Shown: positions 44,197 through 53,894 of the stretch, piece after piece
How positions within the stretch are numbered: position 1 is the stretch's first letter
How the letters are laid out: each line of letters starts with the position of its first letter
DNA from: Bacillus velezensis
GTDB lineage: Bacteria; Bacillota; Bacilli; Bacillales; Bacillaceae
Assembly: GCF_001461825.1 (NCBI RefSeq)
Contig: NZ_LLZC01000012.1
Coordinates: 1-64,000, forward strand
DNA: 64,000 bases
Direction of reading: 5' to 3'
Program-made: the position numbers and the translations under genes
The notes under the pieces: generated by a model
Database searches by the model: none
What the model saw: the letters and a program-made list of their open reading frames with translations, nothing else
Told to the model about the DNA's origin: nothing

Positions 44197-45496
44197 GGAT
44201 CAGATTCACTTTATCAGAAGAAATATGAAGAAAAACCGGCTGCGTGTTTTCATGACGGTGCTGGCAACGACAATGGCGTGCGCGTTTTTGGTCGTGCTGG
44301 CGTCCGTCGGATTCGGCATCCAAAAAACGATTACAGACATTACGATGAGCCAGCAGATTGTTACGGAAATCAATGTGCTCGGCCAAGAGAACGGAAAAGC
44401 CGTGAAGAAATCAGACTTGGAAAAGTATAAAAATGTCAAGTCTGTCGTTGAAAGAACACAAGTGTATGAACCGAATAAAGCGTCGTTAGGAAACCGAACA
44501 AATGAAGATTCAGCCATTGTGCTGACAAACATGAACGATGAAGTCAAAGCCAATATGGAGCTTGATCAGGGAAGGGTCGCCCGTACAGAGAATGAAATCG
44601 TGGTCGGCTATGATTTTGCGAAGAACTTATTGACGAAAAAAGAGGCTGACGCTTACGACAAAGAGTTAAAGGATCACCAAGGCGACATGTCGGAGGTGAA
44701 AAAACCAAAAGGCTATACGAAAGACCTGCTTAATAAAACGATACAGCTGAGCATCTCCAAAACAAACAAAGACGGAGACGTTGAGAAAACGAAAACGTAC
44801 GACTTTAAAGTAGTCGGAATTACAAAAAAACCGTCCCAAGATTGGATAGAGGATACAAATATTTTTGTGAGTGATCAATTCAAGAAGGACTTCTCAACAT
44901 TCTTGGATCTGAAGAATGGAAATGTGGAAAAAAACATCAATGTGTATGCGGACAAATTCGAACATGTCGATCAGCTTACCCATGACCTCACGGATGACGG
45001 CTTTTATGTCAGATCTGTCACAACCGAGCTGAAGGGCGTCAATACCTTTTTCCTCGTCTTTAAAATCGGCCTGATCTTTGTCGGCTTTATCGCCGTCGTG
45101 ATTTCTGCCATCGGTATTTTCAATACGATGACGATGGCGGTGACGGAACGAACGCAGGAAATCGGGATTATGAAAGCGATCGGCGCAAGCCCGTCCATCA
45201 TCCGCAGAATGTTCCTGATGGAAAGCGCCTATATCGGGATATTAGGTTCTGTCATCGGGATTATCATTTCTTACGGAGTGAGTTTTGCCGTCAATCTGGC
45301 TGTGCCGGTTATCTTGAAAGCGGTAGGGGGAAACACCGGAGCTGAAGATCTTCATTATACCTTCTCCTATATCCCGCTCAGCCTCGTTGTGATCGCAGTT
45401 GTCATTTGTGCGGGGGTCGCGGTGATTTCCGGTATGAATCCGGCCCGCAAAGCGACAAAAACCGATGTTCTGACTGCATTAAGAAGAGAACTGTAA
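44186..45496 (+). CDS. ytrF: MacB-like ABC permease YtrF
   Basis: A 436-residue FtsX/MacB-type permease: one N-terminal helix, a large extracellular domain of about residues 45-285, then three C-terminal helices. The MacB signature RTQEIGIMKAIGAS is present. Such proteins couple ATP hydrolysis to mechanical work on the outer side of the membrane. TTG start inside ytrE. Last gene of the operon; a terminator follows at 45507. Confidence 0.94.
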   Translation: MRFKDQIHFIRRNMKKNRLRVFMTVLATTMACAFLVVLASVGFGIQKTITDITMSQQIVTEINVLGQENGKAVKKSDLEKYKNVKSVVERTQVYEPNKASLGNRTNEDSAIVLTNMNDEVKANMELDQGRVARTENEIVVGYDFAKNLLTKKEADAYDKELKDHQGDMSEVKKPKGYTKDLLNKTIQLSISKTNKDGDVEKTKTYDFKVVGITKKPSQDWIEDTNIFVSDQFKKDFSTFLDLKNGNVEKNINVYADKFEHVDQLTHDLTDDGFYVRSVTTELKGVNTFFLVFKIGLIFVGFIAVVISAIGIFNTMTMAVTERTQEIGIMKAIGASPSIIRRMFLMESAYIGILGSVIGIIISYGVSFAVNLAVPVILKAVGGNTGAEDLHYTFSYIPLSLVVIAVVICAGVAVISGMNPARKATKTDVLTALRREL

Positions 45497-45506
45497 AGGA
45501 AAAGAG

Positions 45507-45532
45507 CCGGCTGAACATCAGCCGGTTTTTCC
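45507..45532 (+). terminator. Terminator of the ytr operon
   Basis: CCGGCTG pairs with CAGCCGG around AACAT, followed by TTTTTCC. Confidence 0.88.
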
Positions 45533-45559
45533 TCTATCTATCAGAAAAGGGCGGATACC

Positions 45560-46255
45560 ATGTTTCACATTTTGTTAATAGAAGATGATAACACTTTGTT
45601 TCACGAGATGAAAGAGAGATTAACGGGCTGGTCATTTGCGGTGCACGGAATAAAAGATTTCAGCCGTGTCATCCGGGAGTTTTCCGAAATTAAGCCTGAT
45701 TTGGTGATCATTGATGTACAGCTGCCGAAATTTGACGGCTTTCATTGGTGCAGAATGATACGCTCCCAATCAAACGTGCCGATTCTCTTTTTGTCCTCGC
45801 GCGATCATCCCGCGGATATGGTCATGTCGATGCAGCTCGGGGCAGATGATTTTATTCAGAAGCCTTTTCACTTTGATGTGTTAATCGCGAAAATACAGGC
45901 GGTGTTCCGCCGTGTGCATCAATACGGCACAGAACCGGCGCTGATGAAAAGATGGTGCGGGGCGGTCATTGACACAGAAACCAACACGGTCAGCCGTAAA
46001 AACGGTTCGGTCGAGCTGACCAAAAACGAAATGCTGATCTTAAAACTGCTGGCTGAGCAGAAAAATAAAATCGTCAGCCGGGAAGAACTCATCAGAAGCC
46101 TATGGAATGATGAGCGTTTCGTCAGTGATAATACGCTGACGGTGAATGTCAACCGGCTGCGGAAAAAACTCGATCAATTAGGCATCGGGAAAATGATTGA
46201 AACCAAGGTGGGGCAGGGATACATCGCAAAGGAAGAAGACGGTCTTTATGATTAA
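45560..46255 (+). CDS. bceR: Response regulator BceR
   Basis: A 231-residue OmpR-family regulator. The receiver domain has EDD (about 8-10), the phosphoryl-acceptor Asp in LVIIDVQLP (about 53) and the Lys in QKPFHFD. The C-terminal winged helix ends with LTVNVNRLRKKLDQLG. It activates bceAB when bacitracin and related peptides are sensed. It overlaps bceS by 8 bases. A clean BceR-type site lies before bceA. Confidence 0.95.
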   Translation: MFHILLIEDDNTLFHEMKERLTGWSFAVHGIKDFSRVIREFSEIKPDLVIIDVQLPKFDGFHWCRMIRSQSNVPILFLSSRDHPADMVMSMQLGADDFIQKPFHFDVLIAKIQAVFRRVHQYGTEPALMKRWCGAVIDTETNTVSRKNGSVELTKNEMLILKLLAEQKNKIVSREELIRSLWNDERFVSDNTLTVNVNRLRKKLDQLGIGKMIETKVGQGYIAKEEDGLYD

Positions 46256-47252
46256 ATCATTTCTGCTCGAAAGAAAAAGCTGGATCGCGATGTTTCTTTT
46301 GCAGCAGGCTGTGCTCCTTTTTGCGGCATATATTGATCCGTCTATTCCGTTTTTTTCGGTGCTGTATTTCGTTTACCTGTCGCTTCTTGTGTTTCTTGTA
46401 TTTCTCTTGTTCCGCTATCGTAAAGAGACCGCCTATTATAAAAGCTTAAGAGAATGGGACGCCAATTTAGACATGTCTTATCTTAAAGCGCCTGACAGTC
46501 CGTTTGAGTCTATCGTTGAAGAAAGCATTGAAGGGCAGACGGAGCAGTTAAGAAAAAGCTCACTTCATCTTCAGGCGGCGTCAGAGCATGAAAAGGACGA
46601 TCTGATGTCATGGATTCACGAGGTCAAAACACCGCTGACAGCGATGCATCTCATGATCGAGCGCCTTGATGAACAGCAGCTGAAAGCCCCTTTGCTGTAT
46701 GAATGGCTGCGGATTCACCATCTCCTGGACCAGCAGCTTCATCAGAAACGATTGTCCTTTATTGAAAATGATTTATCATTCCAGCGAATTCAGCTCAGAC
46801 CGCTCGTTTTCAAAGAAATTAAAAATCTGCAATCATGGTGTATACAAAAAGGGATCGGGTTTGACATTCAGCTTGATTCACCAGACGTTCACAGTGACGG
46901 AAAATGGCTTTCCTTCATCATCAGGCAGCTGTTAAGCAATGCCGTCAAATACAGTGAAGCGGATGACATTACCGTAAAAAGCTATGAACAAAACGGCCGG
47001 GTGCATGTGGATATCGAAGACCGCGGCATCGGCATCGAGCCCAAAGATCTTCCGCGCATTTTTGAAAAGGGATTTACCTCGACGCGAATGAGGCGTGATC
47101 ACGCGTCAACGGGGATGGGCCTGTATTTGGCTCGAAAAGCCGCGGCTCCGCTTCTTATCCGGATCAGCGTGCGCTCTGAGCCGGAAAGCGGCACGGTTTT
47201 TACCTTGGTGTTTCCGAAACAGAACGATGCCGTCAGCATGTTCAGCGTGTGA
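46248..47252 (+). CDS. bceS: Intramembrane-sensing histidine kinase BceS
   Basis: A 334-residue kinase with two N-terminal helices and almost no extracellular part, typical of kinases that sense through a partner transporter. The phospho-acceptor is in MSWIHEVKTPLTAM. The ATPase domain has LLSNAVKYSE (N-box), DRGIGIEPKDL and the G-rich STGMGLYLARKA. It senses the flux of BceAB (established knowledge). I use ATG 46248, which gives the family N terminus MIKSFLLERKSW. Confidence 0.95.
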   Translation: MIKSFLLERKSWIAMFLLQQAVLLFAAYIDPSIPFFSVLYFVYLSLLVFLVFLLFRYRKETAYYKSLREWDANLDMSYLKAPDSPFESIVEESIEGQTEQLRKSSLHLQAASEHEKDDLMSWIHEVKTPLTAMHLMIERLDEQQLKAPLLYEWLRIHHLLDQQLHQKRLSFIENDLSFQRIQLRPLVFKEIKNLQSWCIQKGIGFDIQLDSPDVHSDGKWLSFIIRQLLSNAVKYSEADDITVKSYEQNGRVHVDIEDRGIGIEPKDLPRIFEKGFTSTRMRRDHASTGMGLYLARKAAAPLLIRISVRSEPESGTVFTLVFPKQNDAVSMFSV

Positions 47253-47265
47253 CAAAAGTGTCACA
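47248..47265 (+). promoter_or_regulatory. BceR binding site before bceA
   Basis: TGTGACA-AAAG-TGTCACA is a perfect inverted repeat with a 4-base spacer that overlaps the bceS stop codon. It matches the BceR-type TNACA-N4-TGTNA. A -10-like TAAAAT lies at 47317-47322 with no good -35, as expected for an activator-dependent promoter. Confidence 0.8.
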
Positions 47266-47354
47266 TGCTTTTCTCTTTTGTTCGCTTAATCAAACGAAAA
47301 AAACGGTTTCTGTTTTTAAAATAAAGATAACCAATGTAAAAGGAGAATCATAAC

Positions 47355-48110
47355 GTGATGATTTTAGAAGCAGGCAATATACAAAAAAGCTACGGAAACA
47401 AGCTGAATAAACAAGAGGTGCTGAAAGGAATTGATCTTCAGATTCACAAAGGGGAATTCGTCAGCATTATGGGCCCATCGGGATCAGGGAAAACGACCCT
47501 TTTGAATGTGCTTTCCTCCATTGATAAAGTGAGCGCGGGCACCATTAAACTGAATGAGACGGAGATTACATCCATGAAAGAAAAACAGCTTGCCGAATTC
47601 AGAAAACGGCATCTTGGCTTTATTTTTCAGGATTATAATTTATTGGACACCCTGACCGTGAAAGAAAACATACTCCTGCCGTTATCCATTACGAAAATGT
47701 CTAAGAAAGAGGCGGACCTGCGATTTGCCGAGACGGCAGAGGAGCTTGGGATCTATGATTTGCGACATAAGTATCCGAGTGAAATTTCCGGCGGGCAAAA
47801 ACAGCGGACGTCTGCCGCAAGAGCTGTTATTCACGAGCCGGGCATTATTTTTGCTGATGAGCCGACCGGAGCGCTCGATTCAAAGGCTGCCATGGATTTA
47901 CTGAATAAACTCAGCCGTCTGAATCAAAAACGCCGCGCCACCATTGTGATGGTGACGCATGATCCGGTTGCCGCCAGCTATTCCGGACGTGTGGTTTTCA
48001 TTAAAGACGGCCGTGTGTATACACAGCTGAATAAAGGCGGCCAGGACAGACCGGACTTTTTTCAGGATATTATGAAAACGCAAAGTGTATTGGGCGGAGT
48101 TCAGGCATGA
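47355..48110 (+). CDS. bceA: Bacitracin-resistance ABC ATPase BceA
   Basis: A 251-residue ATPase. Walker [10 protein letters not shown], signature ISGGQKQRT, Walker [13 protein letters not shown], and H-loop VTHDPVAAS. It works with BceB to free undecaprenyl pyrophosphate from bacitracin. It starts at GTG 47355 or ATG 47358; AAAGGAG fits the first slightly better. The stop overlaps bceB. Confidence 0.95.
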   Translation: MMILEAGNIQKSYGNKLNKQEVLKGIDLQIHKGEFVSIMGPSGSGKTTLLNVLSSIDKVSAGTIKLNETEITSMKEKQLAEFRKRHLGFIFQDYNLLDTLTVKENILLPLSITKMSKKEADLRFAETAEELGIYDLRHKYPSEISGGQKQRTSAARAVIHEPGIIFADEPTGALDSKAAMDLLNKLSRLNQKRRATIVMVTHDPVAASYSGRVVFIKDGRVYTQLNKGGQDRPDFFQDIMKTQSVLGGVQA

Positions 48111-50047
48111 GTATTCATCATTTGATCTTCCAGAACCTGAAAAAGAATATGAAAAACTATTACCTTTACGTTTTTGCGCTGGTGTTCAGCGCCGCCCTTT
48201 ATTTCGCGTTTGTCACGATGCAATACGATCCGGCGCTTGATGAAATGAAAAGCTCCATAAAAGGAGCGGCGGCAATCCGGGCCGCCTCTGTACTGCTTGT
48301 GGCGATCGTGTCGGTATTTCTTTTATACGCCAACACCATTTTTATTAAACGGCGCGGCCGGGAAATCGGCTTATTCCGATTAATCGGCATGACGAAAATG
48401 CACATTTTCCGCATACTCAGCACAGAAAATTTCATTTTGTATTTCGGATCGATTTGGATCGGTATTTTTGCCGGCTTTTCTCTCTCGAAATTATGTATGA
48501 TGATGCTGTTTCATACAGTCGGTGTGAAAGCCTCTGTCTCACTGTTTTTTTCAAGCAAGGCGCTCGTTCAGACGTTAATTGTGTTCGGGGCAATTTACCT
48601 GCTGATTATGATGATGAATTACTTATTTATTAAACGGCAAAGCATTTTGTCTTTATTTAAAACCGCGTCATCGTCAGAAAGCGGCATAAGGCGGCTCTCT
48701 TGGGTGCAGATGGCGATCGGCGTTGTCGGTATCGGGGCCATTATCGCCGGCTATGCCGTGTCCGCGGATTTATTTGGAGGCAGTTTTACGAGCATGAATG
48801 AACTGTTTTCGGCAATGGTGTTTATTCTCGGCTCGGTCATTATCGGAACCTATCTGTTTTATAAAGGTTCGGTCAGCTTTCTGGCAAATCTCATCCGGAA
48901 ATCAAAAGGCGGATATCTGAATGTCAGTGAAGTGCTGTCTTTGTCATCCATCATGTTCCGGATGAAGTCAAACGCCGTCCTGCTGACGATTATTACGACT
49001 CTTTCGGCGCTGGCAATCGGTTTGCTGTCTCTAAGCTATATCTCGTACTATTCCGCGGAAAAATCGGCTGAGCAAAATACAGCCGCGGACTTTGCCTTTG
49101 ATAACCAAAAGGAGACTGACTCATTTACCGCTTTATTGAAGAAAAACGGAATTGAACACAAAGTGAAAACAATCAAGACCATTCAAGCCGGTGTCAATAT
49201 GAAGAACATCATAAACGGCGATATGAAAAGCTTTCAACAAGACCCGTCCAGCTTGGCGCTGCCGATTATAAGCGAGAAAGACGCAGAAGGGACGGAGCTT
49301 TCTGACGGAGAAGCCGTGTTTACCGGATATAATGATATGATGAAAAGATTTCTCGACCTGAAAACGTCAGGTTCCATTGATATAAACGGCAAAACGGATA
49401 AAATACCGCTGGCGTATAAGGGCTTGAAGAACGACTTCCTCCTGTCATATACATTTACAAGCGGAGGGCTGCCGACCGTTATCGTCACGCAGCAGGTATT
49501 TGATCGGATCGAGAAAGATATCGACCCGTCCATCCAGGGAAAATCAAATCGGTTTTTCGGCATTACACTCAAACGTGAAGAGGACATCCAAAAAGCTGAT
49601 GGTCTGTTTCAGGCGCAGCACTATTCTGACGGCGCGCTTTCACAATTTGAAACGGCTGACACCCAAAAGAAAAATATGGGGCTGATCATGTTTATTGTCG
49701 GCTTTTTGGGATTAACCTTTCTGATCACCTCAGGCTGTATCCTTTATTTTAAACAAATGGGCGAGTGTGAGGATGAGAAGGCTGATTACACAATATTGCG
49801 GAAGCTCGGCTTCACAACGGGGGATCTGCTGAAAGGCATCCGCCGGAAGCAGGCGTATCATTTCGGGATTCCGCTCGTTCTCGGGCTGTTCCACAGCTAT
49901 TTTGCCGTTCAGTCAGGATGGTTTTTATTCGGAACGGAAGTGTGGACGCCGATGATCATCGTCATGGCGCTGTATACGCTGCTGTACTCCATCTTCGGCA
50001 TGCTGTCGGTGCTATACTATAAAAAGGTCATTCAATCCGCCTTGTAA
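48107..50047 (+). CDS. bceB: Bacitracin-resistance ABC permease BceB
   Basis: A 646-residue permease with ten predicted helices, in the BceB layout. A large extracellular domain lies between helices 7 and 8 (roughly residues 315-523), which recognises the drug-target complex and signals to Bce[15 protein letters not shown] in the first half is the FtsX-like coupling motif. A terminator follows at 50061. The neighbouring ytr operon also answers lipid-II-cycle antibiotics. Confidence 0.96.
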   Translation: MSIHHLIFQNLKKNMKNYYLYVFALVFSAALYFAFVTMQYDPALDEMKSSIKGAAAIRAASVLLVAIVSVFLLYANTIFIKRRGREIGLFRLIGMTKMHIFRILSTENFILYFGSIWIGIFAGFSLSKLCMMMLFHTVGVKASVSLFFSSKALVQTLIVFGAIYLLIMMMNYLFIKRQSILSLFKTASSSESGIRRLSWVQMAIGVVGIGAIIAGYAVSADLFGGSFTSMNELFSAMVFILGSVIIGTYLFYKGSVSFLANLIRKSKGGYLNVSEVLSLSSIMFRMKSNAVLLTIITTLSALAIGLLSLSYISYYSAEKSAEQNTAADFAFDNQKETDSFTALLKKNGIEHKVKTIKTIQAGVNMKNIINGDMKSFQQDPSSLALPIISEKDAEGTELSDGEAVFTGYNDMMKRFLDLKTSGSIDINGKTDKIPLAYKGLKNDFLLSYTFTSGGLPTVIVTQQVFDRIEKDIDPSIQGKSNRFFGITLKREEDIQKADGLFQAQHYSDGALSQFETADTQKKNMGLIMFIVGFLGLTFLITSGCILYFKQMGECEDEKADYTILRKLGFTTGDLLKGIRRKQAYHFGIPLVLGLFHSYFAVQSGWFLFGTEVWTPMIIVMALYTLLYSIFGMLSVLYYKKVIQSAL

Positions 50048-50060
50048 AACAAGTTGAGGA

Positions 50061-50087
50061 GCCTCCGCATAAGCGGAGGCTTTTTTT
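50061..50087 (+). terminator. Terminator of bceAB
   Basis: GCCTCCGC pairs with GCGGAGGC around ATAA, followed by TTTTTTT. Confidence 0.93.
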
Positions 50088-50154
50088 GTATGAATAGAAG
50101 AAAGCGATTTTTAAAAGAATAGACATACGTCATTTTTTCGCGCGGGGGAGCCTT

Positions 50155-50874
50155 ATGCAGAAGTACTTTCAATTGAAATCTGAAACAGGGGCCTTTCATC
50201 TTTTTTCCAAGGAACACATTTTCACGCTGTTGATCATCGGATTGCTGGGGACGGGCGTGATCATGTTCCGGAAAAAGCTCAACCACAGCCGGCCGAATCG
50301 CGTTTTCCGCTATGTACTATTCATTCTCCTTGCCGTGTCGCAGATCAGCTATCATATATGGCTGCTATGTCATCATGCCTGGTCGCTGAAAACAGCTCTG
50401 CCGCTGCAGCTGAGCGACCTTTCCGTCTATTTGGCGATGCTGATGGTCATGACAAAAAGCGAAAAACTGTTCGCCTTCCTCTATTTTGCCGGTTTGGGCA
50501 GCGCCGTACAGGCGATGGCAACACCTGATTTAGGGGCGTATTCTTTCCCGCATTTTCGGTACATCGTGTTTTTCGTCTCCCACGGCTGTGTTTTTCTTAC
50601 CTGTCTATTCATGGCCGCTTCAGAAAGGTACAGGCCGTCGGCGCGCGGGCTGTGGGTATCGGTGCTGATCGTAAATCTGTACGGGGCGTGTGTCTTTTTT
50701 ATTGACCGTGTGCTGAATGCAAATTACCTATATTTAATGAAAAAACCGAAGACCGCTTCGCTTCTGAACGTTTTCGGACCTTGGCCGTGGTATCTTCTAT
50801 CAATGGAAGCGGCGGTGATATTGAGCTTTTTCATTCTGTATATCCCGTTTTGGCTGCTGAGGAAAAGAGCATGA
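50155..50874 (+). CDS. YwaF/TMEM164-like (TIGR02206) membrane protein
   Basis: A 239-residue membrane protein with about seven helices. It looks like the TIGR02206 / YwaF group, the same superfamily as human TMEM164, which is reported to be an acyltransferase with an essential Cys and His. The segment ALPLQLSDLSVYLAML (residues 81-96) is where relatives usually have LPLxLC; here Ser87 stands in place of the Cys. His133 (FPHFRYIVFF) and His143 (VSHGCVF) are kept. ATG follows GGGGGAGCCTT. It is at the yttA position between bceB and yttB; I am not certain that yttA of 168 is the same family. Confidence 0.72.
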   Translation: MQKYFQLKSETGAFHLFSKEHIFTLLIIGLLGTGVIMFRKKLNHSRPNRVFRYVLFILLAVSQISYHIWLLCHHAWSLKTALPLQLSDLSVYLAMLMVMTKSEKLFAFLYFAGLGSAVQAMATPDLGAYSFPHFRYIVFFVSHGCVFLTCLFMAASERYRPSARGLWVSVLIVNLYGACVFFIDRVLNANYLYLMKKPKTASLLNVFGPWPWYLLSMEAAVILSFFILYIPFWLLRKRA

Positions 50875-51069
50875 GGCCGGCCTGTTTTTATGAATACAAT
50901 CATTTGTAATTTTTTCAACATTCCGGCATTATTTTTTTCAGATTCTGGTGTTGAAAAAAGACGTCCGCGGCGATAGAATGAATGTGCTATGATAACGTGT
51001 TCGATACGGAGCCGCGGCTTGCGGTTTCCGTTTTTTCATGGGATTTTTTATAGAGAGAGGGGGATCGGT

Positions 51070-52254
51070 ATGCCGCGCGCTTTGAAGATATTAATCATCG
51101 GAATGTTTATCAATGTGACGGGCGCATCTTTTTTGTGGCCGCTGAATACGATCTATATTCATAATCATTTAGGGAAATCGCTGACTGTTGCGGGGATTGT
51201 TCTGATGCTGAATTCCGGTGCCAGTGTGGCGGGGAATTTATGCGGCGGATTTTTGTTTGATAAAATCGGCGGATTCAAATCCATTATGCTCGGCATTATG
51301 ATCACATTGGCAAGTCTTCTCGGACTCGTTCTGTTTCACCAATGGCCTGTTTATATTTGGCTGCTCATCATTGTCGGCTTCGGTTCCGGTATCGTGTTTC
51401 CGGCCAGTTACGCCATGGCGGGAGCGGTATGGAAAGAAGGCGGGCGGAGAGCTTTTAATGCGATTTATGTAGCTCAGAACGCAGGTGTCGCCGTCGGCTC
51501 GGCACTCGGCGGGATGGTTGCGGCGTACTCGTTTACGTACGTGTTTTTAGCCAATGCTATGCTGTATGTGCTGTTTTTCCTTATCGTATTTTTCGGGTTT
51601 CGAAATATCAAAACCGGAAATGCGAGCCAGGTTTCTGTCCTGGACTACGAGCCTGTCAGCAGCAGAACGAAATTTACGGCGCTTCTCATATTGAGCGGCG
51701 GGTATGTTCTCGGGTGGATTGCCTATTCGCAGTGGTCCACAACCGTTGCGTCACATACTCAAAGCATCGGTATGCCGCTTTCATTATACAGTGTGCTCTG
51801 GACCGTAAACGGAATATTAATTGTCGCCGGACAGCCTCTCATAGGAGCGGTTCTGAAAAAATGGTCCGGTGCGTTAAAAACGCAGATGGTCATCGGCTTT
51901 TGTATTTTTATCGTCTCGTTCGGCGTGCTTCTCAGCGCCAAGCAATTTCCGATGTACCTCACCGCAATGGTGATTTTAACCGTCGGAGAAATGCTTGTCT
52001 GGCCTGCCGTTCCTACCATTGCCAATCAGCTTGCGCCTAAGGGGAAAGAAGGGTTTTACCAAGGATTCGTCAACAGTGCGGCGACGGGCGGCAGAATGAT
52101 CGGGCCGCTCCTTGGCGGCGTGCTGGTCGATCAGTACGGAATGAGCGTGCTGCTGTTGATCCTGATGGTGCTTCTTGTTGTCAGCATCGCAGCGACGGTA
52201 CTGTACGACAAACGCCTGAAAACCGTTAGTAAACAAAACGTCCAAGTGCGATGA
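51070..52254 (+). CDS. yttB: MFS transporter YttB
   Basis: A 394-residue major facilitator with twelve hydrophobic segments. The motif-A-like loop FLFDKIGGFKSIMLG follows helix 2, and a helix with GYVLGWIAYSQWSTTVA starts the second half. It is a drug-efflux type MFS protein by family; substrate unknown. The ATG at 51070 follows GAGAGAGGGGGATCG; the in-frame 50989 start has no site. It is followed by the terminator shared with ytvA. Confidence 0.9.
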   Translation: MPRALKILIIGMFINVTGASFLWPLNTIYIHNHLGKSLTVAGIVLMLNSGASVAGNLCGGFLFDKIGGFKSIMLGIMITLASLLGLVLFHQWPVYIWLLIIVGFGSGIVFPASYAMAGAVWKEGGRRAFNAIYVAQNAGVAVGSALGGMVAAYSFTYVFLANAMLYVLFFLIVFFGFRNIKTGNASQVSVLDYEPVSSRTKFTALLILSGGYVLGWIAYSQWSTTVASHTQSIGMPLSLYSVLWTVNGILIVAGQPLIGAVLKKWSGALKTQMVIGFCIFIVSFGVLLSAKQFPMYLTAMVILTVGEMLVWPAVPTIANQLAPKGKEGFYQGFVNSAATGGRMIGPLLGGVLVDQYGMSVLLLILMVLLVVSIAATVLYDKRLKTVSKQNVQVR

Positions 52255-52259
52255 CGACA

Positions 52260-52294
52260 TAAAAAAATCCCGCTGTTTCGGCGGGATTTTTTTG
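52260..52294. terminator. Bidirectional terminator, yttB / ytvA
   Basis: AAAAAAATCCCGC pairs perfectly with GCGGGATTTTTTT around TGTTTCG. Confidence 0.95.
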
Positions 52295-52295
52295 T

Positions 52296-53081
52296 TTATA
52301 CGACCGGAAGCACGTTGACCGCGTCCTTAACGTTTAAATATGTCTTTAATGAAGAAAAGCTGGCATCAAGCTGATTCATTCTCATGGCGAGGGAAGGCTT
52401 GATCCCGGTGATAATCAATTCCGTGCCGATTAATTTAAGCAGGTGGTGCAATTTGAAAATCCGGTCTGCGGTCTGTTCGTTTACCTCGGCCAGACCTGAT
52501 AAGTCTATAATTAAGTAATCATCTTTAGATGCGGTTAATATGTCCGTCAAAGTTGTCACGATTGAATCAAATCGTTCTTCCGTTAAGTTTCCCACTAACG
52601 GCAAAGCGGAGATGCCGTTTCGGATCGGAACAATCGGCGTTGACAGCGTCGTGATTTCTGCGAGGGAATCCTCAAGGAGCTTTTCGTATTCTTTCTGCTC
52701 TGTGATGTCTTTTTGAAAACCGACAAAATAGAGCTTGTCTTCAACATACAGAGGATCAATGTTGAGTTCATTCCAAAATGGGGTGCCGTCTTTTTTGACA
52801 TTTTTCAGCCGCACCGTGATCTTTTCTTTCTGGTTTAAGCTCTTTCTTATTTTCGCGACTTGTTGACGGTCGGTTTCTTTGCTTTGCAGAAATCTGCAGT
52901 TCTTACCTAATATCTCTTCGGAAGAGTAGCCTGTCATATCCATAAATCCCTGATTTGTATATATGATGGGATTGTCCTCAAGAGAGGGGTCTGTAATCAC
53001 CACGCCGATACGTGCGTGATCAAGCGCCTTTTTGATAAGCTCCAGCTGCTCCAGTTTTCCGAATACATTTGAGTCAGCCAT
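52296..53081 (-). CDS. ytvA: Blue-light photoreceptor YtvA (LOV-STAS)
   Basis: A 261-residue LOV-STAS photoreceptor. The N-terminal LOV domain has the flavin motif GKNCRFLQ, with adduct-forming Cys62. The linker helix [15 protein letters not shown] leads to a C-terminal STAS domain ([20 protein letters not shown]). YtvA works in the sigma-B stressosome and turns blue light into general-stress activation (established knowledge). I use ATG 53081 after AAGGGGG; the longer ORF to 53126 has no site. The dps gene at 20531 is a likely downstream target. Confidence 0.96.
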   Translation of the reverse strand: MADSNVFGKLEQLELIKKALDHARIGVVITDPSLEDNPIIYTNQGFMDMTGYSSEEILGKNCRFLQSKETDRQQVAKIRKSLNQKEKITVRLKNVKKDGTPFWNELNIDPLYVEDKLYFVGFQKDITEQKEYEKLLEDSLAEITTLSTPIVPIRNGISALPLVGNLTEERFDSIVTTLTDILTASKDDYLIIDLSGLAEVNEQTADRIFKLHHLLKLIGTELIITGIKPSLAMRMNQLDASFSSLKTYLNVKDAVNVLPVV

Positions 53082-53126
53082 GTAAAACCCCCTTTTGGCC
53101 GTAAAGCTGCGCGCTTTTTCAGCCAT

Positions 53127-53475
53127 TGTTTCTCCCCTTTTTAAATGAATCTACAGTAACCGTAGCATAACATATGTTCTGATTCAAGCAGCCGAAGTTT
53201 GCAATTTGTCATTCGGGCTTGTCCTCATATACACTGAATATATAAGGGGAAGGCACATCATCGCTAAGTAAGTGACTAGGTCATTGTCACTGGGTGAAAA
53301 ATGAATCTAATGCATCAAGCTTACCGATCATGTGTTCACATATAATGGAAGAAACAAGCTTTTTACTTTCCTGCTCAATCGCCGGTATGTAGATATCGAA
53401 AATCATCGTATTCGTAAGGGGGCTGGATGGCCTGAAGTCGCTTTACTAAATAAGGGCTTTAGGAAGGTGATGAAG
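53127..53475. other. Intergenic region between ytvA and ytvB, mostly unexplained
   Basis: About 350 bases with no gene that I can support. It holds an inverted repeat AGTGAC (53271-53276) / GTCACT (53286-53291) and an open frame running from 53332 into ytvB without a ribosome site. Promoters of the two divergent genes must lie here; I could not place them with confidence. Confidence 0.5.
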
Positions 53476-53805
53476 ATGCTGCATCAGGTAATAATTGCTT
53501 GTGTAATTGGAGGAATCATGGGGGTTCTCGGTCATGTGAAAAAGAGAGGCAGGCTGGAGAAACCCAGAATGACAAAGCGGTTTATCTATCTCGGTTTTTT
53601 GGAAGATGGTTTTATCGGAATGGCTGCTTCCATCTTACTTGTCTTATCCGCTGACCCCGATTCAGGAATTCAACTCGTCATCTTATCCATAATCGCAGGC
53701 TACGGCGGAGAAGCTGTTCTCAGGAGCTTTGATTTTGTCAGAGAACAAAACAGTGATTCGGCCGAAGCAAAACCACACCAGCAAAAAAATCCTCCATCAA
53801 AATAA
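53476..53805 (+). CDS. ytvB: Membrane protein YtvB (DUF4257-like)
   Basis: A 109-residue protein with two or three hydrophobic segments (IIACVIGGIMGVLGH, FIGMAASILLVL, LVILSIIAGYGGEAV) and a polar tail. It matches YtvB of B. subtilis in its start (MLHQ), the KRGRLEKPRMTKRFIYLGFLE loop, and position before leuS. The start is ATG 53476 after AGGAAGGTG. In 168, ytvB lies beside ytvA and is under stress control; I see no clear sigma-B site here. Confidence 0.82.
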   Translation: MLHQVIIACVIGGIMGVLGHVKKRGRLEKPRMTKRFIYLGFLEDGFIGMAASILLVLSADPDSGIQLVILSIIAGYGGEAVLRSFDFVREQNSDSAEAKPHQQKNPPSK

Positions 53806-53857
53806 TATCCCCGCTCACGACCCGTTCCGGGTACATTCCCATTGTATACAAACCTGC

Positions 53858-53886
53858 TTGCACTTATGAACAGAATTCTATAAAAT
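53858..53886 (+). promoter_or_regulatory. leuS promoter
   Basis: TTGCAC (53858-53863), 17-base spacer, TAAAAT (53881-53886), just upstream of the T-box RNA. Confidence 0.78.
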
Positions 53887-53894
53887 ACAGGTAA

